From Climacteris rufus (lineage: Eukaryota; Chordata; Aves; Passeriformes; Climacteridae): a stretch of 64,000 nt of DNA. The stretch lies in assembly GCA_013398175.1 (NCBI GenBank), contig VZRZ01003071.1, positions 426,808 to 490,807 on the forward strand. The letters are read 5' to 3'. Shown here in pieces: positions 28,301 to 43,300 of the stretch (its first letter is position 1; every line of letters begins with the position of its first letter). Both the position numbers and the translations under genes were made by a program. Under the pieces are notes generated by a model that ran no database searches, was not told where the DNA came from, and saw only the letters and a list, made by a program, of their open reading frames with translations.

Positions 28301-31300
28301 GAAAAAATTAAAATTTTAGTGAAATAATCAGTGAATGAAAGGGTAGTATAGACAGTGTGCTTATACAGAGATGACAGTGTTGAAGCATCTGCTGTCAGTA
28401 GTTAGGGCATATCCATTAGCATTTATCCAGAGTAGTTTGATAAATCAGTAGTTTCATTACTTCAATACTGTAAAACCTGTACCAAGAATGTCCTGTAACT
28501 ATATGAAAACAGTAACTACCAATTTTTTTCCCTGACAAAAGGGAGCATTTCATCAAATATACTGAAAATAGTGAATATAATCAATGCTTTTTGTTACTGC
28601 AGACTAATAATAGCATGCAATTTCCTTTTGAACTGTATGTACTAGTTCTTTTAAAAATGAAGGAATAATGGTAACTGTTAAAATACAGCCAAAAATACAC
28701 CCAGCAAGCTTGTACATTTTCCAAGGAACTGTAGATGTCCTCTGCCCATCTCCTGCAACTCAGTGGTGGCAACTGTCCTAAATAGCATGACTGTACTTAA
28801 TTTATTTCTAGTATCACTTGGCACTGTTTTGACAGCTCACAAAATAATGAATTCGTTGAACCTGGTGCCTATGTTTTACAGTTAGCCATTGCTAATTTTT
28901 GAGGGAGATGGAAAACAACCTATTATTCCAAATCAGTTACTTAAAACTCTACAGCTTTTTCCCCCACCCACAGTAAGATGACAAATACCATCTCTGAAAT
29001 GTCTGTTTCTGTGGGTGCAGAGTTGCTTTCTGCATTTTATGTTGTTCTTCCAGAGCTATTACAGAAAATAATAAACCTGACTGATACACATATCTACCAC
29101 CCAATTCAAGTATAATCTCCTATGTTCAGCTTTTGGAAAAGTATCTCAAGGGATACCCCACAGAGATAACACCAATTAGAAGAAAAACCAAACTGCTTCT
29201 GTTTAAGACTCAGATCATGTTACCATAAATAGTTGAAATTTACCTTTCCCAGATTTCCAACAGAACACTGTGCACACTCAAGGCATCCTACAACTGCAGT
29301 TACAGCAGTGCTCACAGAAGCAAGCACAAGACATGAAAAATTCCCTACAACAGCTACAGAAGAGGTGGTAACTCCCATACAAGGAAGTCTGGAGACAAGC
29401 ACTAGAGCCACCATTAAATTTAAGGAGGAAGGATTCCTTTCAAATGTATTGTATTTGAAAGAACTTAAAATACAACAATAAAACTATTAAAAAAGCTTAA
29501 GAGAAGACATGAAACAGCAATCCAAAGTACAGCCCATTTTTTAAAAAACCCTTCTTTTTAAAAAAGAATTTCCAAACCCAGAAGCACCTAAACTGCAGAA
29601 TAAGGAATTTGTAACTGCAACACAGGTGTTCTAATTTTTCATTCCACTAAGGAACGCTTTCTAAAACAGAGACACTGATCCCAGAGGCACACACTCCACT
29701 GGATGCTTGACCTTGACAAACAAAATTCATGCCCAGCAGACAGGTATCTACACACTTCAATGAAACACACAAAGTATCCATACCTGATGGTGCTGGGAAT
29801 CATCCAGTGTTTTGAAAACCATGGCTACCATCCCGTGGGCTCGCAGGTGCATTCGGAAGCTGGGCATGGCGCACTTGGTCGCCAGGCTGATTACACTGCA
29901 GAAAGTCAATTCTGGGTTAGAACAACTGAAATGACCACACTTAGAACAACAGCAGACACACAAGTCTACAGTACAGGACTGACCATATGCCTCAGACCCT
30001 GACAAACTCTGTTTCTGTATAAGGCAGGTTTGCAATTGGTGAACAGAGCAGTGTTTTATTCAACAGTTGCTTACCAGCACCAAACTATGTCTGCTTTAAT
30101 TTCAGCTTGGCTAGACCCAGGAAATTTCCAATAGTTCAATTGAAAGCACAATACCATGGATTAAGCATGAAGCTCTGATTTAGAGACATGGGAAAGCTCA
30201 TTACCAACCAAGGCATTATCAGAAATTCTAATGTGAGCTTCCATTGCTATCTAATGGTTATTTAACTGACTAGTTCCACTTATGCGTAACATTACTTATA
30301 CATAAAACTTTCTTTTAATATTTATTGCTGCATTTATGATTGATGGAAACACTATAGACCTCAGAAAAAATCTGAAAAATATATTAGTCTAATCAGTGAC
30401 CAGCATAAGAGTTTATTTTAAAAATGGAAGCCTTCCCCTAGCTTTCTCAGTAAGCTGTCTGCCATTTCTAGCACAGTGCAACATAACAACTACTAAAAAT
30501 ACATTGCTTTTAAATGTGCAGTAATGTGGGAGTGATTCTGCAATCAAGTCTTCCATGGCTGCTGAGGAATCTGGCTGTAAGAGATTCACACAGCAAGATA
30601 CTTAAAAGAACAAGTGGTCTTTTTGTCTCCAATCACAACAGCACCAGCTAAAGCTTACCTATCTGTATCTCAGTTTTTTATGTCTATTCCTATCCTTCCA
30701 CACTGATTTCCTTGAGAAAAACACTTTTCTCTTAATTTGTTAACTGAAAGATTTTTATTGCATTTGTGTAAGTTACATTCCATTATATAAACGTGGAAAG
30801 AATTCAGTTTAAGATCTTAGTAAGTCTGCCATATGAGCAAATAAAGAGCACTCACAGGAAAAATACTCCTAAACTGCCATTATAGTAGTAATTTATTCTC
30901 ATCATAATGTATATACAAACTGGATGATGGAGTTCTTCTATTTACATTCCAGCAACAATATTCATTGCTAGTTTCTGAGGAACAAAGAGTAAATTTTAGA
31001 ATAGCTCTCTTAGAGGCACATAAAGCTTTTCCTCAGCCACAGTCAAATCACAAATAAAGCACTGCCATCACCTGTCTCTATGGATTCTGGTTTTTTTGTC
31101 TCCACTATTTTAGCTTTACTGAACAGAGAGGAGAGTTTAGGTATATAAAAAATATTATTACATGGCTATTATATTTGTTATATTTACTTTTATGTCCAGG
31201 CAATAGACACCAATATAGAGTCACAAACTTTTTCAAAGCAAGGCTAACATTTTTGATGCTAACTTTACAATAATGTGTAACTTGAATATTAAGAGTGCAA

Positions 31301-34300
31301 TGAGTAGTCCAAGACAAATAAAGGAAGTTTTCAATTAATATTGAGGCCTCAGTACTTCTAGTGGGTGCTAGTTATGTTATTTCTCAACAGAGATAAAAAC
31401 CAGACAGTTGGGAGTTAAACAATATCTCAGTATCACCTTAGTTCTAGATTATCATCAAACTTTGCAGTCTTAGGAATTTTATTTTAGAATTGAAATCTAC
31501 ATGAAAAACAAAACAGACATCACACATAAGATACACTAAACAAACAAGTTATCAGAAGGTATTCTTTTAAATTTACAGCAAGGATAATAAGTGTGTCAAA
31601 GATGTTGCACTGCACAATTTTCTATTTCATCTTCATAGTCATGCTGCTTTTGATTCTTCACAAGATACCATCTACATTATTATTTTCAAATTTTATTCTT
31701 CATGGTAGAAGTGCCAGGTAAATGTCAATGACATTTTAAAGCATGGTCACTTCTCTGATGCATATCTAATTCAGTATCTTTTTAACATGTAGGTTCAGTG
31801 TTTTATATTAATATGTCTTACCTAAGGCAACGTGTGTTTAGGGGCTGATTGCTCTTCAATCCACTTAGCAAGTACTCAATATCATCTGTGAACTCTTGAT
31901 TTTCACCAAATTCCACTACATCATTGAAGTGCTTTACATGCTGAACAACAGTGTATAACTGGAAAAGACAAATATTTTGACCTAAGTAAGTTGCTCTTGG
32001 GATTGATTATAATCTTAATAGGTACAGTTTAAAAATCTATTCAGTTTTAAGTCCAAGGAAACATTAATAAGTTAATGAAGGCCATTCAACTATTTAGATA
32101 AAAATATTACTGTTAATAGGAAAGCCAAATTTCATTTTGACACTGTTCCTTCAGTACTTAGGATTACTATTAATTCTTTATCTTAAAAATTTGTTAAGAA
32201 TACTTACTTCTTTGTCTTCTTTCCTACATTTCAATGCAGTTACTATCTCTTGATAGGGCTGAGTAGGTATTGTCACAGTTTTTATCACTTTGGGAGGTGG
32301 TGCAGGAGCCTTAAAAACTCCATCATCTTTATGAATTGCCTCCTTTGAAGATAGCCTTACCTATTAATAAGAAAGTGCTAAAATGGGCAGATGTTTTGAG
32401 CATGTAAACATACACTAAATACATCAGGAAACAGTACAGGTGTGCAATTGTCAAACTCACATTTGGGACTATTTAGTCCTTGCCTTGCACTATCAAGATG
32501 TACCTAAGCTGTGTGATAAAATATCTACTCTTAAATACAAAAAAATCCCATTTCTAAGCATCAGGAAAGCTCCACTAGAATTCTGAAACTAAAAACAACA
32601 GAAGAATAAAACTTCCTTTGTATTGGTTCCTTCAGCTTTAGGGTAAGTACACCAACCAAATTCAGTGTTTAAAAATAGTTATTTGTGGCTCTTTGGAGTA
32701 TCTCAGCCCTCCACACTGCAGGAAGGAGCAAGCTGGTTGCACTGTGCAACCCTGAGGAAGTACCCAGGTCTGGATATGAGCACAGCATTGAACCAGCACT
32801 GCCTCAGCCCAGCCTGGCCTGCAGAACCCTGGGCCACTTCTGTCCCTGGCTGCCAGAGGCCCCTGCACTCCTGTCCTCGGGGGCAGCTACCAGCAAACCA
32901 ACCTCTCCAACCTGACACTCCAAGCTCTAGCTTGCCCTAGGTAGCAGACTACCAATATACATTTTGTAGCACCACAACAAATGCCACACAGAGCAAACAG
33001 GTAGAGCATGTTCTTGTAAATTCATGCCATTCTCCTGCCCCTATTTGTGCTGTTAAAATTTTAGGAATATTATACCATAGCACAAAATACAGCAAAACCT
33101 GCTCTACAGGGAGTAGAGAACTTGATGTTAGGTCTAGAGCAACTACTGACAGGTTTCCAGACAACTCAGGCAAGTATTACAGGTTTCTCCTCAACCTGCT
33201 TTGCTGTATTAGTTTGAGGCTACTACAAGCTAAAGTGCCAGCTTATCTTCAGATTACTTCTCTGGCACAAATTCAGGCATGAAGACAAACTGCAGCAAAG
33301 AAAGCACACAGAAAAAGACCTCCAAATGCCAAATTCTAAAGGCACAAGTGCCAATGCCAGTGGGCATTTACTCACCCTCAATCTCTCAGTAACATCATGT
33401 ACTTAGCTTCCTTACACAGAAAAATGAGAATATTTTTAAAGTGTGACTGAAAAAATAGAATGAATACACAGGTAGAGAGGATATTACTCACTCCAGGGGA
33501 TGGCTGAAGAGAAAGACTTCTTGTGCATTGTACACTGACAGTCAAAATTAAAATAAGAGCCAAAACAAGCTGCTGTATTACTGAAGTATTATTTCCATCC
33601 TGCCTCTATCAGTGTGTGGCATTTCAGTATTCACTCAGGCACCAGGAGCAAAATTATAATAAACCACCCTGAAAAACCAGTTTAGAGCACATACTAGAGT
33701 ACTCTGATCTTATCAGTCTGTGAACACAGGAGATCCACTGAAGGATGTCATCCAAGTCTTGGTTAATGGCTGCCCCTTCAAAGCAAACTCCAAGGGAGCT
33801 TGGAGAAGCCATAAGAGTACTTGGCATAAGCAGTTTGCATGCTGTGAGTTTCTCACCATAAACCTGAGACAGATTTTTCCCAATCTTCAGGTGACAATTT
33901 CTACAGAAATTAAAGAGGCAGGACCATATGCACAGAAACTACCACTGAACATTTGGATCAAGGCTCATTTACCTCGTAACTTTTAAGTCTTACACACATG
34001 TAAATCAAGGCTAAAAAAAGCAACTGAAGTAACTTCAGATGTACATCAACATGAACAGCAGATACAAATTCCCCTAAGTGGTTCAGCCAAACCTCTATCA
34101 CATTCCTGAATTAATATTCTGATGGTTCCAGTTACAAAGTGGAAGTCTGACAGAAGACAAAAGTGCCTGTCTGAATGAATAATCCAGGCATTTCCCTAGC
34201 CTGAAGAAGCCATCTTCAAAGTCTGTCTGACAAGACTCAGACAAAATCTGCCTTGAACTCAGCTATCAGAGTACTTCACAAAAAATCAGTATTAATAGAA

Positions 34301-37300
34301 AGATTCAGTAAACAACAAAAGCTTCAGTTCAAAGGTACATAATTGAGAAAGGGGTTTAGGAAAAACCCAGGGCTGAAATTTCTGCTCTCTCCTCAAACTC
34401 TAGTGGAAAAGGTTATTTTCACATCAGTTATCTGCATTTTCCAGGCAGTGCAGTTAACATCCAAAGAAGGCTGTTAGGAGTTACTCTGAGGAGGCAACCA
34501 AAACCAAACAGAAACCAAAGAGGCAGTACCAGAACACCATACACAGAGGCAGAATTAAAAAAAAAAAAAATAAAGAAAACCACAAATGGCGACAACAACA
34601 AAAGCTGAAGATTTATCACTGCAGAAATATATATTTTCTGTTCTCAGACAAGTCCTATCAGCAAGGCACCAAATGAAATTACATTTACTGTCAATGTACA
34701 ATGCTCTCTTAGCATAATCAGTGACAACTCGTACAAATACAAGCCCAAGACCTGGATTCTCAGAGTCTCGAGTTAAAAAACAATTACTTTGAGCCTCAAA
34801 ATAATCACTGACTTTGAAGAAACAACTTCAAGAAGTGTTTTCACTTCTGGTTTATTTTATGTAAACATGCTTATACTCAGTATGTTCCTACTAGCATTTC
34901 TGTACACAGAAAATGGTGGTTTTTTCATAGCACCTAAAGACTCAAGACAGCAACTGGTCTTACTCCATTAGAAAGGGAAAATAAATGAAATATCTCTTTT
35001 CAAGCTTTTTCTTTTCCATCTGCAATTTGCTGATTTCTATGGTCATTTGAAAGTTAATCCTGGGAGTTCTCTCAGAAAACAAAATGGAGCCCATTGTTAG
35101 AAAGCTTAACTTCAGCAGATTAGGGAACTTCAAGTATTTTTTTCTAACTATATTGAAGTGATATGAAAGATCCTATTCTATAATATTTCCACTGACAATT
35201 TCTTTCCTATCAAATTCCAATGGCTCACATCACAAAATGGACTTCAATCTGAATTACTGTGACATTACCAGATAGCAAGAACTTGGGGCTTTAAAAAAAA
35301 TAAAAACCAGTGAATCTTGAAAGGAGATTTAGTAAACTTGAGAAAAACCCAACAGTCTACTTACTGGGACACTGGGAGTTTTCAAAGCTGGTGGTGCGGG
35401 CAGAGCCTCTGATTCTGGCTGGTTCCAGTGTCTAGCATTATACACAGCTTTTGTGGGAGACTAAAAAGTAAAAATAAAAGTTATTTTTCAAGTAAATTGC
35501 TGGTAGTCACTACACACTTCAAAAAATTACTGTAGCAATACTGCAGCCAAGGAAGGAAAATGAGCCCCATTTTCCCCACTGTATACCCAGCAACACAAAT
35601 TTTCAGTATCACATGTATCAGAAAACCAGAGAGACTTTGAAGCATCTGATGGTTTTTAAAGACATACAGACCAACTCAAATGGCAAAAGACACAACACAT
35701 ATGTATCTAAACAATTTTTCAGTTCTTCCATCTCCTTAATTTATTCAAAGGCAAAAGGTCTGCAACCTTCCTATAGACAAAAACTGACAGCTCTGGGGGA
35801 AAAAATATGTTAGCAAATACCATGTCAGTAGAAATAAGACTAGTTTAGAATCAAAATGCAGAACTGATATAAACGTTGATGCCTGGAGGAATAGAAACAC
35901 TCAAACGAAATGCCTTAATCCATATTAATAAATTAAGAAGTCTTTTTTTCATCTTGCTCAAAAATGTGTCAAGGCAAATCAAAATGCATCAAAATTTACT
36001 GTCCTCAAATTTTTGGGAAACATAATATACTTCTTAGAGGAAGCAAAGACAGAATCGTATTTCTAGCATTTGGGTTTACCACTCTACTTACATAACATTA
36101 TTCTAGACTAATACAGCATTACAATTTTCACAATTTCCCAACGTGCCATGTACAGACTAAACTGTGTAAGTACCTGCCTCCTTACAGCACTTATATAGCA
36201 TTTTAAATGTGACAAAATAATTTCAAATCAACATTTTCTGTCAAAATACAATGTTTTAATTATTTAACCCAAATACAGCTCAAGTACTGCCCATGAGGGG
36301 CTACACGTGGCAAGCCTTAGTACCAACCAGCAACAGAGCACCACTCCACAAAGTGCAACAAGCTTCTGGCATGCCAAAAGCTAAAAAGCCAATTTTCTAT
36401 GTCAAGGGTTTCTGTATTACTGCAGAGTAAAACTCTACTGTGTTGTATCGTTCCGTTCTTCACAAGAGAAATCCCTGCCTAACAAGATTTCAAGAAATAT
36501 TAGCAGAACGAAAGCCTCAGCTATGAGTTTTCAGAGCCCAAAAAATCTGTCAAGCACCAAACTGTTCTAATCTCCAGACATGAGAAGAGCCTCTTTCCCT
36601 CCTAGAGTGTGCTTTGATGTGGTCATGAGAAACCTGGATGGTTAAATTATGCTCTTAAATAGTGCTCATAAATAGGAATAAAGTGTCATATGAATCCCTC
36701 TTTGAAAGAAGTTCACTGGTGAAAAAAAAGTTCAGATGTTAACTCTCTTTTCTCCTATACATTTCAGAGCAGCAAATATTTACCAGGAATCTGACTCAGG
36801 GTCTGCAATGAACAAAGGAAGCATAACTTAGAAACAAAGATTATTTTTTTTTAGTCAATAAAGATACAAGTTTCACAGATATCTGAAATTGAGTTTTTTT
36901 CTCTTGAATTGCTCACAACTGCTCCACACTTTGTCTCAGTGTATATTTAAGATTGGGAAGAGAGGATATAAATTTCTGGATGCCCCATCCTGGTATACAG
37001 GACAATACAAGGAAATAACACACTCTGTCAAGTAACCTGCATGAAAGTACAGAGTATTATAAAATCATAGACTAGCTTGGGTTGGATTGGACGTGACCTT
37101 ACAGGTTCTCTAGTTCCAACCCACTCATCATGGACATCTTCCACTAGAGCAGGTTGCTCTGAGCCCCATCCAACCTGGCCTTGAACACTTCCAGGGATGG
37201 GGCATTCACAGCTTCTCTGGACAACCTGTTCCAGTACCTTGCCACCCTCACAGTATTTCTTCCCAGTATCCAAGCTAAACCTGCTTGCTTTCAGTTTGAA

Positions 37301-40300
37301 ACCTTGTCCTGTTACTCCATGTGTTTTTACAAACTCCCTCCCTTGTATGTAGGGACGCCTGTCCCTACTGTACTGTAGGGAAATAGAGATACCCTAGGAA
37401 GGGGCTCCAAGGTCTCCCCAGACTTCTCCTCTCATGGCTCAACAACCACAGTGCTCTCAGTGTTTCCTCACAGCAGAGGTGCTCCAGCCCTCTGATCATT
37501 TTTGTGGCCTCTGGACCTGCTCAAACAGATTCACATCCTTCTTATGCTGGGGGCTCCAGAGCTGGACAGAGCTCCAGGTGGGGTCTTAGGAGAGCGGAGC
37601 AGAGGGGCAAAGACCCTCAACCTGCTGGTCACACTTCTTTGGTGTAGCCCAGAACACAAGTGGCTTTGTGGGCTACAAGTGCACATTGCCAGCTCATATC
37701 AAGCTTCCCAAGTCCCTCTCCTTAGGCCTGCTCTCAATCCATTCTCCACCCAGCCTGTATATTGAGTATCAGTTTCAGCTGATGCATAATTCTTAATTTT
37801 CCAGGGAAGCTTAACTACTACAATTCTGACAGCAGTGTACTGAGTTATGACTGCCAGAAGTCATATTAGCATAGGATATTCTTTATTAATAGTTCAAAAT
37901 CTCCATTATAGTCTCAAATAGTATTCTATCCCCACTTACAAGACACCAATATATTAACATTTCTGAATTTCCTGTCCAGGAGCTACATGCTGCACAGAAG
38001 CTTTTTGGGTCCCTGCAACAGCAGTGTCAAGCTCAGCATACCCATCAATGAGATGCTGGGGGGGAAATGCAGCCCCCACACAACAGGTTCCCACATTTAG
38101 GGCATTGTTTTAGCTCCATGCACAAATAGTGGGGGCACAGATCCATGCAGACACTGCAGCAGGACTCCCATTTTTCTGAAGTGCAGGGGAAAGCAGGCCT
38201 GGGACACAAAGCCTCTGCCCGTGCCCCACCTGCATGTGCCTTTTTCTTCAGGCCTTGTGCTCCTCGAGGAGCCAAACACAGTCCCTGGCAAGCACAGGGG
38301 GAGCAGAGTCACGCTGGCATTTGAGCTTGTCCTAGAGAGGCAGCAGCTGGGACAGGCCCTTGCTGACCACACGACAGAAGCGCCTGAAGTCCTGGCTCTT
38401 CCAAATCCAGCAGCTCTGCTGCGAGCACACACACACAGCAAGGAGGCACAGCCCACAGAAAGCAAGTTCAGTGTTCAGTGTGGAGCAAGAACAAAGTACA
38501 CAAACAGCTGTGCCAGTGCAACCAAAAGGTCCACACAGCATCACTGTGTTTTCTACAGCAGAGAGCAACAGCTGATGCGTAGGAAAGAGTTCAACAGGGC
38601 AAACAGATAAAAACAAATTCCTTCTAAATACTCAGGGCTCAGAGGCTTCCAAAGATGGCATGCTTTTTATTTAACAGTCAAAAATGGGATTTTCTTCCCT
38701 GATTTCCCTTAATCCCTCACTGAATCAAAAGCCAGAGCATCCCAAAGTGTTTCGTGATGTGGCACTTTACAATTTCAGCATTACTAGTGCAATAGAGGAA
38801 AAAGGCTACATTTTACACAAGAAAACTAATAATGCCACCAATAAATGCCTATTCTGAGAAACGAGGACATCTTCACTTAATAGCTGTCTTGTAACAGAGC
38901 CTAAAGTTAAGGTTTAACTTTAAAGCTTAAAAACCTCAAATACCTATGGAAGGTTAAATTACCACCCCTTGTACTATCTTCCATTTTAAGACCAGAAATG
39001 ATCTAAAAAAGTCATTAGGCCTGTGATTGCATACCTTCCCAGTAGTATTTCCTTAGAAACCCTACAGTCTGGTATCTGGTCATTCTCACAATGACTGCAC
39101 ACCTGCAAAAATCCAACTCTGCTTTCCGAAGAAGGATGTTCTAATCAGTTCTAACAAATTACGCAGAGACTTTGGAACCTCTTTTACAGCTCACATGGAC
39201 TTTGATACAGCAAATACACCCCTCCTTTCCAACCACCTCTTAAAGCAACCTTCACACAGAATTAAGACGAATTTCCAAAACACCTGCAAAGGCACTGCAC
39301 CAATACAGATCAACAAATAAGCACCATGTAGACTTGCTTTGGATTACTGTGTGACAGAACTGAAGCCAGGAAAAGTATCAAAGATCAAATGAATGCTAGT
39401 GAAGAAAGAGTTTTCAGAAGGGCTTAATCACGAAAGCACACAGATTGGTTTGTTTGGTTTTGTTTTTTTTTTTTTTTTTAAAGACAACTCAAACGCTTGT
39501 GATAACAAGCTTCCCTGAATAAGCAACACTGATATTTAAGCAGCAGTAATTTAAGAAACTAACTTAGTTTCTCTTAAAGACAATAAAACCTTGCAATGAT
39601 TCAAATAATGCAGACTTTTCTTTAATAATTCTTTCCCTCAAGATTAACTTAGAATAGATGTAAGTGGAAGTACATCACTCCTTTGAAGTCTGTGTTCTTA
39701 AGGCAAGCAAGTTCTGCAATATTAATCAGATGTAAGAGCTTCTGCTGAATAGCAGAGGAGTTTCCTTTTTTCATACATCTAGAACTGACAGCTGCTTACA
39801 CAGAGATACATGTCTGAAAGACTGCAAATATTCCAGAGAAGGTGTAAGGCATATGGTACTGTGGGACTCTGCATGTGGTTCTGGTGGGGGGGTGAGTGGA
39901 GATACAAAACCAGAACTAATGCCAGGGATTTTACAAAATGCACAGAGCTGCCACTTTTATAAAATCATCTCCAAATGGCACCAACTATGGGTCATGCTTA
40001 ACCTCCCATCCCTGAAAGCCTCAAAGCTGAAATTTTCAAGAGCTGGCACTCTGCACATACTGATGCAGCACTGCCTGCCATTCATAGATGTAGGAATAGC
40101 AGAAAATAAGAGCCAGGGACATGAGTCACACAGAAAATACTAGCAAAACGACAAAGACGGCCTCTATTAGCAGGCAAAAATGCTTTCCAAGGTAGAAGAC
40201 AATGGCAAAAGAAAACCCAAGAACATTTTTAACAGATATCCTGATAAATGATTTATATCTGAAGTGCATTCAGTAACACTGTATGCCAGATGCTTGTCAA

Positions 40301-43300
40301 AACTACAAGTGCTAAAAAACCCAATAGAACAAAATATATAATTTACCACGCTGTATTCATAATCATTAAGAGTACTACCCTGTCCTGCATGTCTCACTTT
40401 CAACAGGAGAAAGGCAACAAGCATGTTATGAAGCACAGAACTATTCATAATGGACTGTTTCTTTAGAAAAGGGAAAGGAATGAACACCATTCAGAGCAAT
40501 GAAAGAAAAATCACACTTCAAAACAAGAAGAGGGGAGTATCAATTCAGTACAGGCTGAGCCGTACGTATAGAACAGAAAAAAAGTTAATTTGCACTCCAG
40601 ATAAGATAGAAGTTTACAACAGCAGTTTAAAACCAGAAGCAAACCAGGACCAAGACAATTTTCCAGTGTTCAAAATGAATTGAATCTCCATTATTTGGAT
40701 CACAGTAGCAGATTAGTGCCAATAAATTATCTCTGGGTGCCAGGGACCACTTAATTGTGAGCTGCTATACCATCTAAATACAAAACACATTTTGTGCACA
40801 CGTAGCCAGACAACTACATGCTGTTAGTCAGACAAGGTTGAAGAGTATCAGCAGCAGACAAGACAACGAGCAGGAGAAAAATTGTCACTGAAGCCTTTTT
40901 TGCGTCAAACTTCTGAAGAACCGCAAAACGCTTTTTCTTCCTCGAAGCTCAAAAGGAGGCCCACAGGGCATAACAACATGATGGGCTCAACACCCCAGTG
41001 AAACATGAAAACAGAACTTAAGAAACAGGACAGTTTGATAAACATGAGATTCATTCCCTGACAGAAATAGCTGATGGTGTTCTGTATGCTGCGGATGCTG
41101 AGTATACTCAGAACTGGTCAGCTCAGAAGCAGAAGCCATATGGTTATGGTCACTAATTTGGCCTGAAACCTATGTTAAGTCTGATTAGAAAGGACAGGGT
41201 ACAACAATTTAGACATATCACCACAATACTAGAAACATAACGCTTCAATCAAGAGAAAAGAAAAAGCTGCACTTGCCTGCAAGGAACCTCCCTGGCACAA
41301 ACACTTCCTAGCACAAATCAGTCACACAAAATTCCTGCGCCCTCTTGGTTGCAAAACGCAGAGACAAGCAGGCACAACACAGACACACGTGTCCCTCTCA
41401 CCTCCCCCTCTTAATCCTAATCTACCCAAAGTGTATCAATCTACTAACAGGAAAGCCTCACCAAGTTGTAAGTGCAATGAAATTCCAGAGGTCATATGGC
41501 TGGGGTGTGCATACACCCACACAGGCATTTCCATTTGGATCAGTGAAACACTGTCCAAATCAATTGCCCAGCTGTCCTCAGTTACAACACTGTGGTTTGC
41601 ATCACTGAGTCTGAGGACACTGACCTGACTGCTTTCCAAGGTGACCAAACTTCAGATGCTCCTTCAGAGAGCACCCAGCTCATGCCAGCTGTTACTGGGC
41701 ATTGCCTAAATCAGGTCAGAACAAAGCTAATTCAAAGTAAAAACTTTGAAATGTGTCTAACAAGGACACTGGGCCCTCAAGCCCAACTATTTCACACTCA
41801 AGACGTGCTCATGTCGCACCATGCAATTACTGAATGTACATCAAGTCACAGACAGAGCTGAGTGAACCAACCGTGCTCATATACAGGAGCTGTGAAGACA
41901 ATTTTGCATATTCATCTGCATATAAATTAAGCTCCCACTGGCAAATCAAACTGGTATATTTTAATCTCTTTGCGCGTTTTTCCCATTTTAGAACTTCCTA
42001 CAGGACTGAGACCTTGTGCAATGTAACATTTATCCTACACAGCTATCATCCTGCATTGCCAAATTACTAAAACATTGAGTTAATTACTGGAACTACAAAA
42101 CCGGTGTGTGTGTGTTTGCAGGGAATGTGAGGATGCAAGAGAACCTAGTTTCCGAAGTATTTCAATGCATCTTTGCTTCTTGCCTTAGAGCTAATACCAA
42201 TAGGAACTGGAAGTATAAAATGCCAAGTTACCACTGTGACATTAAACATTTTCCATTCAATTTGATTTTTCTACTTCCTGAAAGGCCTAAGTACATACAG
42301 GGGGAGAAGGATTTCCATGCTTGTTTCTCATTTGTTGTTCTTGTCTCTGTGAGGACTTAGCCTGTTACCTTCACATTGCACTTTGCATCCTTACCCTTCT
42401 CAGACAAAGCTGGTGACATCTCTGTTGACAACACACAGAAGACAGGCACTTCCACAAACATTGTTACCACAGTTTTACCTAACAGCTGTATATGGAGGAC
42501 ACATGAGGAAGCAAGTTTTACCAGCTGGAAGGATCTCAGGTTGGCATCTACCAGAACACCCTCTTCACCACAGTTTAATATGAACGAGTGAGAAGAAAAT
42601 AATGTTGATCAGCATCAAATTATTATCTTGAATTAGGAGACCAACTCCTGGCATTTGCTTTCACTCCAAGATGGCTTTGAGGTGCTAAATCCCAAATGAA
42701 TTCAGTGAATTACAGCAGCTACCTCACTCTTCAATTTAGGTGACTAATCTAAAAACCCACCAGTCCTGACTACTACCCTGTTTACTAGCTTAAACATTAT
42801 GAATTGGTTTTGGTCTTTTTGCAATAATAATAATAACTTTTGAAGTCCATAAATGGTAAGCACTTGGAAACCAGTATTAAATAAATACGTTTATAGAAGA
42901 ATTTGGTTTTGCTAATGTTAAGTGAAATAATAGTATGAATATGAGACCTTAGTTTGTAACAAATCACCTATTCAACAAATGAATTCATTATCACCTTTTA
43001 TCATATTTTATCTTTTTTTAAAATTCATTTTCATTCCAGCAATATAAAAGCTGCTCACAATACACAAGCTGTTCGTAACTGGCTGGCACTTAGAACAGCT
43101 CATCTCTTGTTTATCATTCCAGCATAAAGTATTTGGACAAAAAAAAACCCCACAAAAACCACTTCAGTTCAGGAGTGGGCAGAGTCTGTGCCAGAAGCAG
43201 CAAAGGGCAGCAATGGAGTGCAGAAGCAGCAGCAGGCAGTCCCAGGCTGTCAGCCCTACCCCGCGCCGCCTGTCAGCCGCTGAGACACACCGGACATTTC

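Noticed and set aside
38221..38610. 129-codon plus-strand open frame
   Set aside because: Overlaps equally long frames on the other strand in a GC-rich patch, with no recognisable protein.
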